DNA of 64,000 bases, from positions 1-64,000 of the forward strand of contig CAYQMG010000054.1 in assembly GCA_964418585.1 (NCBI GenBank), written 5' to 3'. Under the pieces are notes generated by a model. The model was not told the origin of the DNA, did not search any database, and saw nothing but the letters and a program-made list of their open reading frames with translations. Shown here in pieces: positions 53,586 through 62,639 of the stretch. The DNA comes from JAJRTE01 sp964418585. GTDB lineage: Bacteria > Myxococcota_A > UBA796 > JAJRTE01. The translations under genes and the position numbers were made by a program. How positions within the stretch are numbered: position 1 is the stretch's first letter; every line of letters starts with the position of its first letter.

Positions 53586-54323
53586 ATGTTCGACTCGATC
53601 GGGCGGCGCGGAAAGGTCAAGAACCTGTCTCCGCTTCGCTGGCTCTTCAGTTCCATCATCGCTGGATTGATCATTTCTGGCGCCATCGGAACGTACGACG
53701 TCGTCCAGTCGGGGCCCCAGGCAGAGGCGCAGGTAGAGGAGGAGTTGGAGGAGGTCACTTTCAAGCAATCCCTTCCCCCGCCCCCGCCTCCTCCTCCACC
53801 GCCGCCGGCACGCCGTCCACCCAGGTCCACCACACGACCGAAGCGCAACGTGATCACCAAGAAGGTGATCAAGAAGGAGATCGAGGATCCCGAACCCACA
53901 CCGATCCCGAAGAAGGAGGAGGACGAGCCCACGCCGACACCGGACCCGGACGAACTGTTCGACGAGTTCGACGGGGCCGAGGGCGGTGTCCCGGGCGGCG
54001 TTCTCGACGGGGTCATCGGTGGCGTGGTCGGGAGCGACACCTACGGGTCTTCCAACATCCAGGAAGTGGATGTCAACTCGATCCAGAAACTCAAGGTCGT
54101 TCCCCCGGTCTACCCCCCGCTGGCCAAGCGCGCCGGGGTGGAAGGCCAGGTGCTCGTCGAGGTGACCTGCTCGGCGGACGGGCGAGTGACGAACATCAAG
54201 TGGTTGAGAGGAGACGTCATCTTCAAGGAGGCGGTGGAAACCGCGCTCCGACAGTGGCGCTTCGCCCCACGGCCCATCTCGTTCAAGTTCCAGCAACCGT
54301 TCAATTTCAAGATAAAGAAGTGA
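53586..54323 (+). CDS. tonB: TonB energy-transducing protein
   Basis: A 245-residue TonB-type protein. One N-terminal membrane helix (WLFSSIIAGLIISGAIG) is followed by a Pro-run (about 65-75), an Arg/Lys linker and Glu/Pro-rich segments that span the periplasm, then the C-terminal TonB domain (VVPPVYPPLAKRAGVEGQVL, and LRQWRFAPRPISFKFQQPF at the end). It carries the energy of ExbB/ExbD to outer-membrane receptors. AGGAGG five bases before the ATG. No TonB-dependent receptor gene is in the window. Confidence 0.93.
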   Translation: MFDSIGRRGKVKNLSPLRWLFSSIIAGLIISGAIGTYDVVQSGPQAEAQVEEELEEVTFKQSLPPPPPPPPPPPARRPPRSTTRPKRNVITKKVIKKEIEDPEPTPIPKKEEDEPTPTPDPDELFDEFDGAEGGVPGGVLDGVIGGVVGSDTYGSSNIQEVDVNSIQKLKVVPPVYPPLAKRAGVEGQVLVEVTCSADGRVTNIKWLRGDVIFKEAVETALRQWRFAPRPISFKFQQPFNFKIKK

Positions 54324-54364
54324 TTTAACCGGATATCGCAACGAAACTCTTGGGAGGCGACAGC

Positions 54365-55045
54365 ATGTCATTTGACCTGATGCACATTTGGGCGAGTATG
54401 GGCTTGCCCGTGAAGCTTGTGGCACTCACGATGCTCATCATGGGACTGCTCTGTCTCGTCGTGACGATCGAGCGCCTGCTGGTGCTGAACAAGGCCACCC
54501 GGCAGAGCCTGGCTCTGGCCGACCAACTGGGCGGCCTGCTGGCAGAGGGGAAGGTGGAGGAAGCCATCGCCCTGGCAGGCGAAAAACGCTTCAAGATGAG
54601 CTACCTCGGCCCGCTCGTCTCGAACGGCCTCAGCGCCTTCATGACCCGACGCGGAACCCGGGGCGCCGACGCAGTGGCTGCGGCCCGGAGGGCGATCGAA
54701 AAGTCGGTGCAGCTCGAAGACCTGGCGCTTCGCAAGGGCTTCAGTATCCTGGCAACAACGGCTTCGAGCGGTCCGTTCGTGGGCCTGTTCGGCACAGTGA
54801 TCGGGATCATCAACGCATTCGAAAAAATGGGCGAAAGCGGCATGGGCGGTATCTCTGCAGTGTCCGCCGGTATTGCAGAGGCCCTCGTGTCCACCGCGTT
54901 CGGACTCCTGGTGGCCATCCCCGCCACCTGGGCGTTCAACTACTTCCTGACCCGGGTTGAGACCATCGACACGGAGATGACGGTATCCACCACAGAGCTG
55001 GTGGACTTCTGCATCGCCGAGATGGAGAAGCGGCAGGCCGCGTAA
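54365..55045 (+). CDS. exbB: ExbB/TolQ-type motor protein
   Basis: A 226-residue inner-membrane protein with three membrane helices and a cytoplasmic loop. Family segments: LALADQLGGLLAEGKVEEAI and, in the second helix pair, GLFGTVIGIINAFEKMGESG and AEALVSTAFGLLVAIPATWA. It forms the pentamer around an ExbD dimer. It begins 41 bases after tonB; GGGAGG precedes the ATG at 54365. Confidence 0.93.
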   Translation: MSFDLMHIWASMGLPVKLVALTMLIMGLLCLVVTIERLLVLNKATRQSLALADQLGGLLAEGKVEEAIALAGEKRFKMSYLGPLVSNGLSAFMTRRGTRGADAVAAARRAIEKSVQLEDLALRKGFSILATTASSGPFVGLFGTVIGIINAFEKMGESGMGGISAVSAGIAEALVSTAFGLLVAIPATWAFNYFLTRVETIDTEMTVSTTELVDFCIAEMEKRQAA

Positions 55046-55104
55046 TTCCATCCCGCTCGAACGACCGGCCTCCCTCATCGGCCGGACAGGCAAGGAGTCG
55101 CACC

Positions 55105-55554
55105 ATGGGCATGAACGTCGGTGCCAGCAAGTTCATGATAGACATCAACGTGACACCGCTCGTCGATGTCTGTCTCGTCCTCCTCATCATCTTCATGGTC
55201 GTCACCCCCATGCTGAAAGAAGGCGTGGCGGTTCAACTCCCGGAGACCGAAAACGGCGAGGAGATTCAGGAGGACAAGAAGGAGCATGTCACCCTGACCA
55301 TCAAGGACGATGGGACCATCTACATCGAAAACGTCGAGGTCAAGGGCGTGGTGGAGGACGACCCTGCGTCCAACAAACTCCTCGAGGAGGCCATCCGAAG
55401 CGCCTTGCGCATGGGCAAGAACAAGCCGCTCCTCATCAAGGCGGACGCACGCCTCAAGTACGGCGCGGTCAAGCGCGTGATGGACATCGTCAAGGACAGC
55501 AAGATGCTCAAGTGGGTCAAGGTGGCGGCCGACAAGGCCAAGGAACAAAGCTGA
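55105..55554 (+). CDS. exbD: ExbD/TolR-type motor protein (first copy)
   Basis: A 149-residue protein with one N-terminal helix bearing the force-coupling Asp (INVTPLVDVCLVLLIIFMVV) and a periplasmic domain. It partners ExbB. The AAGGAG ribosome site is seven bases upstream. The periplasmic domain ends MLKWVKVAADKAKEQS. Confidence 0.93.
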   Translation: MGMNVGASKFMIDINVTPLVDVCLVLLIIFMVVTPMLKEGVAVQLPETENGEEIQEDKKEHVTLTIKDDGTIYIENVEVKGVVEDDPASNKLLEEAIRSALRMGKNKPLLIKADARLKYGAVKRVMDIVKDSKMLKWVKVAADKAKEQS

Positions 55555-55610
55555 GCCTCGACCCCGCACGGCTTGCCCAAGACCTGGCAGGCGCTGGAGG
55601 ATAGTCAGAC

Positions 55611-56063
55611 ATGGGAATGGAAGTCGGCACCAAGAATCCAAAGTCTGAGATCAACGTCACCCCCCTGGTCGACGTGGTCCTCGTCCTGTTGATCATCTTC
55701 ATGGTGATCACTCCGATCATCCTTCAGGCCACGAAGGTCCACCTGCCCAAAATGGAGGTCACCGACGAGGAGCCTGATCCTCTCGCCCCCAAAACTCTCG
55801 TGGTCAAGGTCGACGCAGACGGCAGTATCGCCCTCCGCGTCGGCGATGCCGAGCAGCAGGTGAGCTGGGAGCAACTCTATGCCAAGCTCAAGGCTCAGCT
55901 TGACGCCCGCACCGACAAGATCGTGTTCATCGATGCCAGCACGATGATTGCATACGGACAATTCGTCTCCATCACCGACCTCGTGAAAGGCATCGGCGCC
56001 CATGTGGCCGTGGTGGACACCGACGAGGTAACCGAAAACGAAGGCAAGCAACAAGAAGGGTAA
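55611..56063 (+). CDS. ExbD/TolR-type motor protein (second copy)
   Basis: A 150-residue ExbD-family protein with the same anchor (INVTPLVDVVLVLLIIFMVI, Asp conserved) but a diverged periplasmic half ending ENEGKQQEG. Two adjacent ExbD genes suggest mixed dimers or a switch between outputs. It lies 56 bases after the first copy. Confidence 0.92.
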   Translation: MGMEVGTKNPKSEINVTPLVDVVLVLLIIFMVITPIILQATKVHLPKMEVTDEEPDPLAPKTLVVKVDADGSIALRVGDAEQQVSWEQLYAKLKAQLDARTDKIVFIDASTMIAYGQFVSITDLVKGIGAHVAVVDTDEVTENEGKQQEG

Positions 56064-56150
56064 CCGGTTCGCACCGGCCATCTCCGCACCACACGCCTCG
56101 AGCCTCCACACCGACGGTGCGTTCCCTCTATCGTTTTGGAGCCCCTATCC

Positions 56151-58835
56151 ATGAAAGAAACCCTGGTACGCCGATACTTGTATCTTGGGAGCAGCCTCTT
56201 GCTCGCGCTTTACCTGCTCGCTCCCTCCTACTGGACCAACATGGATCCTCCCCAGGAGCCGCCGCCGTTCTTCATCTCCAAGGGGTTGCGCCTGGGCCTG
56301 GACCTGAAGGGCGGCATTCATCTGACGCTCCAGGTGGACGTTGAAGAAGCGCTGAGAAAGCGTGCGGAGAGCGAGGCGGTAAGCTGGACGTCGCAGTTTG
56401 AGAAGGAAGACATTCCGTACGCGCGGGACCCGGCCGTTTCGGTTGAGGACGAGGTGAGCGTGACGCGGTTTTTCTTCTCATCGCCGGAGGAACGGGATCG
56501 GGCCCGGCGGTACATGGAGGAGCACGACTCCACCATCAACCTGGAAATCGAGGATCCTGAACCGGGAGCCGACCCGGCGCTCTACACGTTGGTGGAGCGG
56601 GGGAATCCGCAGACTGCCGAGTATCTCCGGAAGAACGCGGTGACCCGTGCGTTGGAGATTCTCCGTGGTCGTATCGACCAGTTTGGTGTGGCGGAGCCGA
56701 TCCTGATCCCGGAGGGTGAAGACCGGATCGTGATTCAGCTTCCGGGCCTGAAAGATGAGAAGAAGGCGCTCGAGCTGATCGGTACGACGGCTCAGCTCGA
56801 GTTCAAGATGGTTCATGACAAGAACGATCAGCTCAAGCTCTGGATTGAGGAGGCGCGTCGTCAAGGTCTGCTGGGCGCCAACCCGACCGAGGAGGACTAT
56901 CGGCGGGCTCTGAAGGACAAGATACCGGATGACGCTGAACTGGGATTCCGACTTCTGATTCGAGACGAGGCCTACGAGGACGGTGAGGAGCTTGCGAAAC
57001 TGCCGCCCGAACCGATCCTGCTCCGTTCTCGCCTGGAGATGACCGGAGAGGCGGTGGTGGATGCGCGAGTGGCCTACGACCATCAGACCAACGAGCCCTA
57101 CGTATCCTTGAGCCTCTCGCCCACTGCGGCGCGAAAGTTCGACGAACTCACGGCCAAGAACATCCACAAGCAACTGGCCATCATTCTCGACGGGAAGGTG
57201 AAGAGTGATCCGGTGATCCAATCGCGGATCAGTGGGGGGCAGGTATCCATCACGGGGAATTTCACGGTGGACGAGGCCGAGGTGTTGGCCATGGTGCTTC
57301 GGTCCGGTGCGCTGCCGGCGCCGATCAAGGTCATCCAGAACATCACCGTTGGTCCGACTCTGGGCGCAGACTCGATCCGGGCGGGGCTCATCTCGGCGAT
57401 CATCGGATTCCTGTTCGTGGCCCTGTTCATGGCCTACTACTATCGTCTGTCCGGGGTCATTGCGGATGCGGCGCTGCTGCTCAACAACATTCTGCTCCTG
57501 GGTGCCCTGGCATTCTTTGACGCCACGCTGACCTTGCCAGGTATTGCCGGGATTGTGCTGTCCATGGGCATGGCCGTGGACTCGAACGTGCTGATCTTTG
57601 AGCGGATCCGGGAGGAACTGGACATGGGTCGTCCCATTCCACCCTCGATCCGGGCCGGGTTCGACAAGGCCTGGTGGACCATCATCGACTCGCACGTTAC
57701 CACCCTCATCACCGCACTGGTGCTGTTCAACTTTGGAACCGGTCCGATCAAGGGTTTTGCGGTCACGTTGAGCATCGGCGTGCTGTTGAACCTGTTTACA
57801 GCGCTGGTGGGGACGCGGGTCGTCTACGACCACCTGCTTCTGAAGTCGAAGATCAAGCGACTGAAGTTCCGGCAACTCATTCGGAAACCTTCTCTGGATT
57901 TCGTCACCGCACGCAAGCCGGCATTCGTGGTGTCCAGTCTGTTCGTACTCGCGGGCATTGTGGCGTTCGTGCAGGTCAATCGGGGTGAGGGCAACCTTGG
58001 TATCGACTTCGCCGGTGGGACGATGATGACCATTTCGGTGAGCGAGCCCATCTCGATGGCGGAGGCGCGGTCCACGCTTCGAGACGGGGGCTTCGAGGAT
58101 GCCCAGGTACAGGCGGTTGGGGACAAGGGCCATTTCATGATCCGCCTGCGCAAGGCAGAAGATGAGCCCGGGCAGTTGACCGACAAGGTACTCACCGCCT
58201 ACCAGAAGGCGTTTCCGGACCGGACCTTCACCATCGAGGGCACCACGGTGATCGGGTCGGCCGTGTCTCGCGACCTGCGCAACACCTCGATCATGGCGGT
58301 GATCATTTCTCTGATCGGTATCATCGGGTACCTGGCGCTCCGATTCGACTTCCGGTTCGGCGTTGCAGCCGCCATAGCGACCTTCCACGACGTATTGACC
58401 GTGCTGGCCTTCTTCTACGTCACGGGCAAGCAGATCGACTTGCTCCTGGTCACCGCGTTGCTGACCCTGGCCGGGTACTCCCTCACTGACACTGTCGTGG
58501 TCTTTGATCGAATTCGTGAGACACGCAACCGCCATCCGGCCATGCACATCAAGGATGTGATCAACGTGAGTGTGAACGACGTGCTGTCCCGGACCTTGAT
58601 CACGTCGCTCACCGTGCTCTTTGTGCTCATCTGCCTGTTCTTCCTCGGAGGAGCGGTGCTGCACGAGTTCTCCCTGGCCCTGATTCTCGGCGTCACCGTT
58701 GGTAACTATTCCTCAGTCTTCGTGGCCAGCCCCATCCTCTATGAATGGGAGATGCGCCGCGGTCGGCTCATGCCTGATGGCAAGGTCGTGAAGCCCACCC
58801 GGAAGACCGCCGAAGCCGCTGGGCGTGCTGGTTGA
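56151..58835 (+). CDS. secDF: SecDF fused protein-export subunit
   Basis: An 894-residue fusion of SecD and SecF. The SecD part (about 1-590) has GLRLGLDLKGGIHLTLQVDV, the P1 domain, and the membrane motif VPTLGADSIRAG-like GPTLGADSIRAGLISA with GIAGIVLSMGMAVDSNVLIF. The SecF part (about 595-885) has GIDFAGGTMMTI and GYSLTDTVVVFDRIRE. RND-like helices in both halves drive late translocation through SecYEG using proton motive force. Most proteobacteria split this gene; fusion is typical of some lineages. No yajC is next to it. Confidence 0.93.
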   Translation: MKETLVRRYLYLGSSLLLALYLLAPSYWTNMDPPQEPPPFFISKGLRLGLDLKGGIHLTLQVDVEEALRKRAESEAVSWTSQFEKEDIPYARDPAVSVEDEVSVTRFFFSSPEERDRARRYMEEHDSTINLEIEDPEPGADPALYTLVERGNPQTAEYLRKNAVTRALEILRGRIDQFGVAEPILIPEGEDRIVIQLPGLKDEKKALELIGTTAQLEFKMVHDKNDQLKLWIEEARRQGLLGANPTEEDYRRALKDKIPDDAELGFRLLIRDEAYEDGEELAKLPPEPILLRSRLEMTGEAVVDARVAYDHQTNEPYVSLSLSPTAARKFDELTAKNIHKQLAIILDGKVKSDPVIQSRISGGQVSITGNFTVDEAEVLAMVLRSGALPAPIKVIQNITVGPTLGADSIRAGLISAIIGFLFVALFMAYYYRLSGVIADAALLLNNILLLGALAFFDATLTLPGIAGIVLSMGMAVDSNVLIFERIREELDMGRPIPPSIRAGFDKAWWTIIDSHVTTLITALVLFNFGTGPIKGFAVTLSIGVLLNLFTALVGTRVVYDHLLLKSKIKRLKFRQLIRKPSLDFVTARKPAFVVSSLFVLAGIVAFVQVNRGEGNLGIDFAGGTMMTISVSEPISMAEARSTLRDGGFEDAQVQAVGDKGHFMIRLRKAEDEPGQLTDKVLTAYQKAFPDRTFTIEGTTVIGSAVSRDLRNTSIMAVIISLIGIIGYLALRFDFRFGVAAAIATFHDVLTVLAFFYVTGKQIDLLLVTALLTLAGYSLTDTVVVFDRIRETRNRHPAMHIKDVINVSVNDVLSRTLITSLTVLFVLICLFFLGGAVLHEFSLALILGVTVGNYSSVFVASPILYEWEMRRGRLMPDGKVVKPTRKTAEAAGRAG

Positions 58836-58989
58836 TACCGTTCCCTTTTCGGCAACTTCCCTCCTTGCCAGTGCCGGTGTGACACGCGGTCCGGTGCAGC
58901 CCCAGCGGTAGGGCCGCAGGCGCTTGCAATCCCTTGCTGCCTGTGCTAGTCATGAGGCCATCCTCTGGAACCACCTGACAAGGATTGCC

Positions 58990-60078
58990 ATGTGGCGTAA
59001 GCACCCACATGTCGCGCTCCAGGCCATCGCCGCCCGGTCGCGAGACGGTGTCGTCTGTTGTGACTCGAGCGGCAAGCCGCTCTGGTGGAACACGGCCGCC
59101 ACGCGCTACTTCCTGAGTTCCAGCCGCGAAGCTGTGTCCACGGCACGACGGCTGGACGACCTGCTTTGTGCCGACCCACCCGATCGTTTGCTCGAGCTGG
59201 TGGAGGCCGGGCAAGGGCGGACACGGCTCGAAGTGGAGACCATGTCGGCCGGAGATCTGGCTGTGGAGGTCACGGCCCACGATCTCACGCCCTGGTTCGA
59301 CAGGGACGGTGAAGAGGGGGCAGCCATTCGAGTCTTGCTGCTTCGCCCGGTCTCCGGTGGTCGTGACGAGGAAGTTGGGAACGTTCTGAGGCTGTTTGCC
59401 GTCCTGCTGCATGGCATCAAGAACGCTCTAGCTTCCATCAAGTTGCTCGCTCAGGGGGCCCAGCTCGAGATGGCGGTCCAGGGCAACACAGACACGGAGT
59501 CTCAACTTTTCGCAGGCTATCTCCAGCGTATCGACATGGAAGTGGACCGGAGTGTGGCCTACCTGGATTCGGTTCGTTTCATGCTGACGCCACCCAGTGG
59601 TCGTGCCGGGCGGTTCTCGGTCGTTCCTGTGGTCCGGTCCGTGCTGGAAGCGCTGAGACCTGCGATGGAGCGCATTGGAATGGACGCCCGCGTGGTGGTG
59701 GACGGCCCATTGCCCCAGATTCATGCTTCGGTGGATGATTTTCGGCAGGTGGTTCACAATCTGGTCGATCGCGCCCGGGAAAGCATTCGCCGGTCCGGGC
59801 GGCCCGGATTGCTCGAGGTGAGGCTTTTTGGCGAGGGGGAGTTCGTAAGGCTTGCCTTTCAAGACAATGGAATTCCCCTGGAGCCCGAGGTGCTGGCCCG
59901 CCTATCGAGGCGGGAGTATGCGTCCAGCCGAGAGGACTTGCCGCTCCTGGTGGTCCAGTGGATCATCGAGTACTACCGGGGGCGTATCGAGTGCCGAATA
60001 GACGATTCCGAGAGGACCGTGGTTCATGTCTGGTTTCCGGCGAGTTTGCCGAAACCTGTCAACCGAGGTGCCGCATGA
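58990..60078 (+). CDS. PAS-type histidine kinase with degenerate ATP lid
   Basis: A 362-residue soluble kinase-like protein. A PAS-like domain (5-115: RDGVVCCDSSGKPLWWNTAA) precedes a His box with the phospho-acceptor H141 (LLHGIKNALASIKLL). The catalytic domain keeps the N box (QVVHNLVDRARESI) but its G1 box reads FQDNGIPL and there is no Gly-rich G2 lid before VVQWIIEYYRGRI. It may be weakly active or act as a phosphatase/scaffold. It ends with an ATGA overlap into the response-regulator gene, so they are co-translated. The ATG at 58990 has AAGG six bases upstream. Confidence 0.75.
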   Translation: MWRKHPHVALQAIAARSRDGVVCCDSSGKPLWWNTAATRYFLSSSREAVSTARRLDDLLCADPPDRLLELVEAGQGRTRLEVETMSAGDLAVEVTAHDLTPWFDRDGEEGAAIRVLLLRPVSGGRDEEVGNVLRLFAVLLHGIKNALASIKLLAQGAQLEMAVQGNTDTESQLFAGYLQRIDMEVDRSVAYLDSVRFMLTPPSGRAGRFSVVPVVRSVLEALRPAMERIGMDARVVVDGPLPQIHASVDDFRQVVHNLVDRARESIRRSGRPGLLEVRLFGEGEFVRLAFQDNGIPLEPEVLARLSRREYASSREDLPLLVVQWIIEYYRGRIECRIDDSERTVVHVWFPASLPKPVNRGAA

Positions 60079-61229
60079 CCGAGACACCGGCTCCGGCCGC
60101 GTCCACCCGCAGCATCCTGGTGGTCGATGACGAAACCAATGTGCGCTGGTCCCTGGCCAGGGCGCTCGAGTTGCAGGGGTACCGGGTCAGCACGGCCGAC
60201 TCCGGAGAGACTGCACTGGAGGCGCTGGCGCAACGCCATTTCGACCTCGTGATCACGGACATTCGCATGCCCGGAATGGACGGGTTCGACCTGTTCAACT
60301 GGCTGAAAGAAAACCGGCCTGATGTGGCCGTGATCATGACCACCGGATTCGGTTCGGTGCACGTTCGTGAGCGGTCACGACGGATCGGAGCGCTCACGTA
60401 CATGGAGAAGCCGCTCGATCTGGACACGCTGTGCGATTTCATCAACCAGCTTTTCAAGCCTCCGCGCTTTGCCGGGCGTATCGTGGACATCGATCTGCTG
60501 GACTACCTTCAACTGCTGAGCACGACGCGAAAAACCAAGACCGTGCTGGTCACTCGATCCGAGGCGGTGGGACGACTCACGTTTGAGGCTGGCCGCTTGA
60601 TCCACGCCGAATGCGGCGACCTGATTGGGGTCCCGGCGTTTCACGAGATGATGTGCTGGGAAGGAGGCACATTCACCGACCTCCCGTTCGAGCCGCCGCC
60701 TCGACGCTCCATCACTGACAACACTTCCTACTTGCTCATGGAAGCAGCCAGGCTGCGGGACGAACGCTTGCAAGGCGCTTCCGAAGATTCCCCGCCAGGT
60801 GCCGATTCAACCGGCAGCACCGACTCCAGCCGACCCGTGGAGGACGAACTCGAGGAGGAGACTCCCGAATCGGAGCAAACGTTCAGCCAGATACGGGCTC
60901 GGTACCAGTCGTTCCTGGACCGCCTCACGGAGCAGGCAGGGGTGGAGGCTGCCGTGTTGGTGAGCCGCGAGGGTCTGACCTTTGCTCGCTCCGGCCCGGT
61001 GCCTCCCGGATCCGACGACCTGGTCCTCGTGCTCCGAAACGGTCTTGGACGGGTTGGGACCGCCCTGGGCCTGGACGCCGGGAGCGCCGCCACCGTGCAC
61101 GAGGCGTCAGGTCGTGCCCTGCATGTGCGCGTCGCCGGGATGTACCTGCTCGGCGTCTGGCTCGAGTCCGGGGCAGACCGGGAGGCGGTGGTTCACTGGA
61201 TCGAGGAGCAAAACCTGGATCTGGGCTGA
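60075..61229 (+). CDS. response regulator: receiver-PATAN-roadblock
   Basis: A 384-residue protein with no DNA-binding domain. Receiver (1-125): LVVDDETNVRW acidic pair, phospho-acceptor D62 in DLVITDIRMPGMDG, switch residues MTTGFG and YMEKPL. The middle (about 135-250) resembles the PATAN (DUF4388) domain (GRIVDIDLLDYLQLLSTTRK, GRLTFEAGRLIHAECGDLIG). After an acidic linker, the C-terminus (about 285-384) looks roadblock/LC7-like (FLDRLTEQAGVEAAVLVSRE). Roadblock domains often regulate small GTPases of the MglA type. It is coupled to the kinase by a 4-base overlap. Confidence 0.8.
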   Translation: MTETPAPAASTRSILVVDDETNVRWSLARALELQGYRVSTADSGETALEALAQRHFDLVITDIRMPGMDGFDLFNWLKENRPDVAVIMTTGFGSVHVRERSRRIGALTYMEKPLDLDTLCDFINQLFKPPRFAGRIVDIDLLDYLQLLSTTRKTKTVLVTRSEAVGRLTFEAGRLIHAECGDLIGVPAFHEMMCWEGGTFTDLPFEPPPRRSITDNTSYLLMEAARLRDERLQGASEDSPPGADSTGSTDSSRPVEDELEEETPESEQTFSQIRARYQSFLDRLTEQAGVEAAVLVSREGLTFARSGPVPPGSDDLVLVLRNGLGRVGTALGLDAGSAATVHEASGRALHVRVAGMYLLGVWLESGADREAVVHWIEEQNLDLG

Positions 61230-61319
61230 TTCCTCCGGTGCCCGTGCCTGTCGCGCTGGGCACACGCCCCCCCAGACGGGAACCGGTCGTTCATGCGTGC
61301 TCTCGCTCCCCCGCTAGAT

Positions 61320-62639
61320 TCACGTGTCACGACGTACCGCAGTGGATTCGCCCGTGACGCTCCCGAACGGCGCCTCGGTGTCGGAATCCTCGCCGGGGCC
61401 TTCCTGCCGGTCCATCAGCTTGCGGATACTGATTCGCATGCGCTCGAAGCAGCGGGCGAGTTCCCCCACATCACCTCTTCCGGACAGGTCCTTGAACGAA
61501 GCGTCCACCTTCCCGGTGCTCACCAGTTCCGCGCGCTTTTTCAATCGCCCCAAAGAGGCTGTGGCGCGACGAGCGCCTTCGATGCCCAGAACCAGGGCGA
61601 CCACACCGATCAGACCGAGCCACCCCCGCAATCTCTGCTGGTGCGGTTCCCACACAGCGGCCAGATCCGGCAACGCTCGGTCCCCCTCCGACGCCACACC
61701 GACGAACCGCACGTCCAACGTGAACGGGGTACGACTCCAGTTCCAGGCGGTTCGAGTGGCCCACCAGGCCCCGGCTCCTTCGACGGCCAGCGACCAGTCC
61801 GAACCTGCCACCTCGGTCCCGCCCTCGGCGGTGGGCGGGGAAGCGGGCGACGCCATGGTACCAAAAACAAAACGCCGGCCATCCGGCCCCGTAAAGCTCA
61901 TGCCCTGTATCCCGAATCTCCCCTGCGCCACCCACCGGGACAGGATGGAATCGGGCGCCCCCAGGTCCACCCCACCCACCACCGCACCAACGACCTCACC
62001 GCCCTGTTGCACGGGTGCAGCCAGTGCCAGCACCACTGTGTCCCTGGAAGGCACCTGTTCGCCGCTGCTTGCCCCGACTGCGGAAGGCCATGCTCCGCCA
62101 TCCAGCCACACGACACCTGCCGCAGATTCCCCCTCGCGGATGGCGTCCACTACCAGGGGTTGCACCGGTTCTGGCACGGTGACGCGCGAGGATCTGTCCC
62201 GTATTCGTACGGACTTGCGGTTTCTGGCAGCCCCGCTCCGACTCAGGTCCAGCAGCGTCAGGTCGGGAAACACCGGAGCCAGGAAGGCAAATTCTTTCCC
62301 ACCGGCCCCCATTCCGGCCTGGACAAGACTGAACAGTTGTGGGCGCGTCATGGTGTGGCTTCTCAGCACCCGCCCGAGACCCGGCTCCCGTGCCGCCTGT
62401 TCCACCCGGGCCGCCAGCCGTTCTCGCTCCCAGGTCAAAACCAGGGAAAGATTGTCAGCCCGCGCCGCCAGCAGCCGTTCCAGGCACTGCCGGCCGGTTG
62501 CTTCCACCGCCCGGCTCACGACTTGCGCCGTCTCGCTCTCCACCTCCCGAAAGACCCCATCCACCACGCTCATGCCCGCCCCGCTCACCAGGATGAGCAC
62601 GAGAAACAGAACGAGTGATATCTTGGAAAGAATACTCAT
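61320..62639 (-). CDS. HAMP receptor with extracytoplasmic sensor and no output domain
   Basis: A 439-residue protein. Membrane helix 1 (ISLVLFLVLILVSGAGMSVV), a periplasmic sensor of about 310 residues with cache-like elements (VVLALAAPVQQGGEVVGAVV), a second helix (GWLGLIGVVALVLGIE) and a HAMP domain (RATASLGRLKKRAELVSTG, then RGDVGELARCFERMRISI). The protein ends about 35 residues after HAMP with an acidic tail, so no methyl-accepting, kinase or cyclase domain follows. It likely signals through a partner. Its start overlaps the stop of the roadblock gene (ATGA). Confidence 0.78.
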   Translation of the reverse strand: MSILSKISLVLFLVLILVSGAGMSVVDGVFREVESETAQVVSRAVEATGRQCLERLLAARADNLSLVLTWERERLAARVEQAAREPGLGRVLRSHTMTRPQLFSLVQAGMGAGGKEFAFLAPVFPDLTLLDLSRSGAARNRKSVRIRDRSSRVTVPEPVQPLVVDAIREGESAAGVVWLDGGAWPSAVGASSGEQVPSRDTVVLALAAPVQQGGEVVGAVVGGVDLGAPDSILSRWVAQGRFGIQGMSFTGPDGRRFVFGTMASPASPPTAEGGTEVAGSDWSLAVEGAGAWWATRTAWNWSRTPFTLDVRFVGVASEGDRALPDLAAVWEPHQQRLRGWLGLIGVVALVLGIEGARRATASLGRLKKRAELVSTGKVDASFKDLSGRGDVGELARCFERMRISIRKLMDRQEGPGEDSDTEAPFGSVTGESTAVRRDT

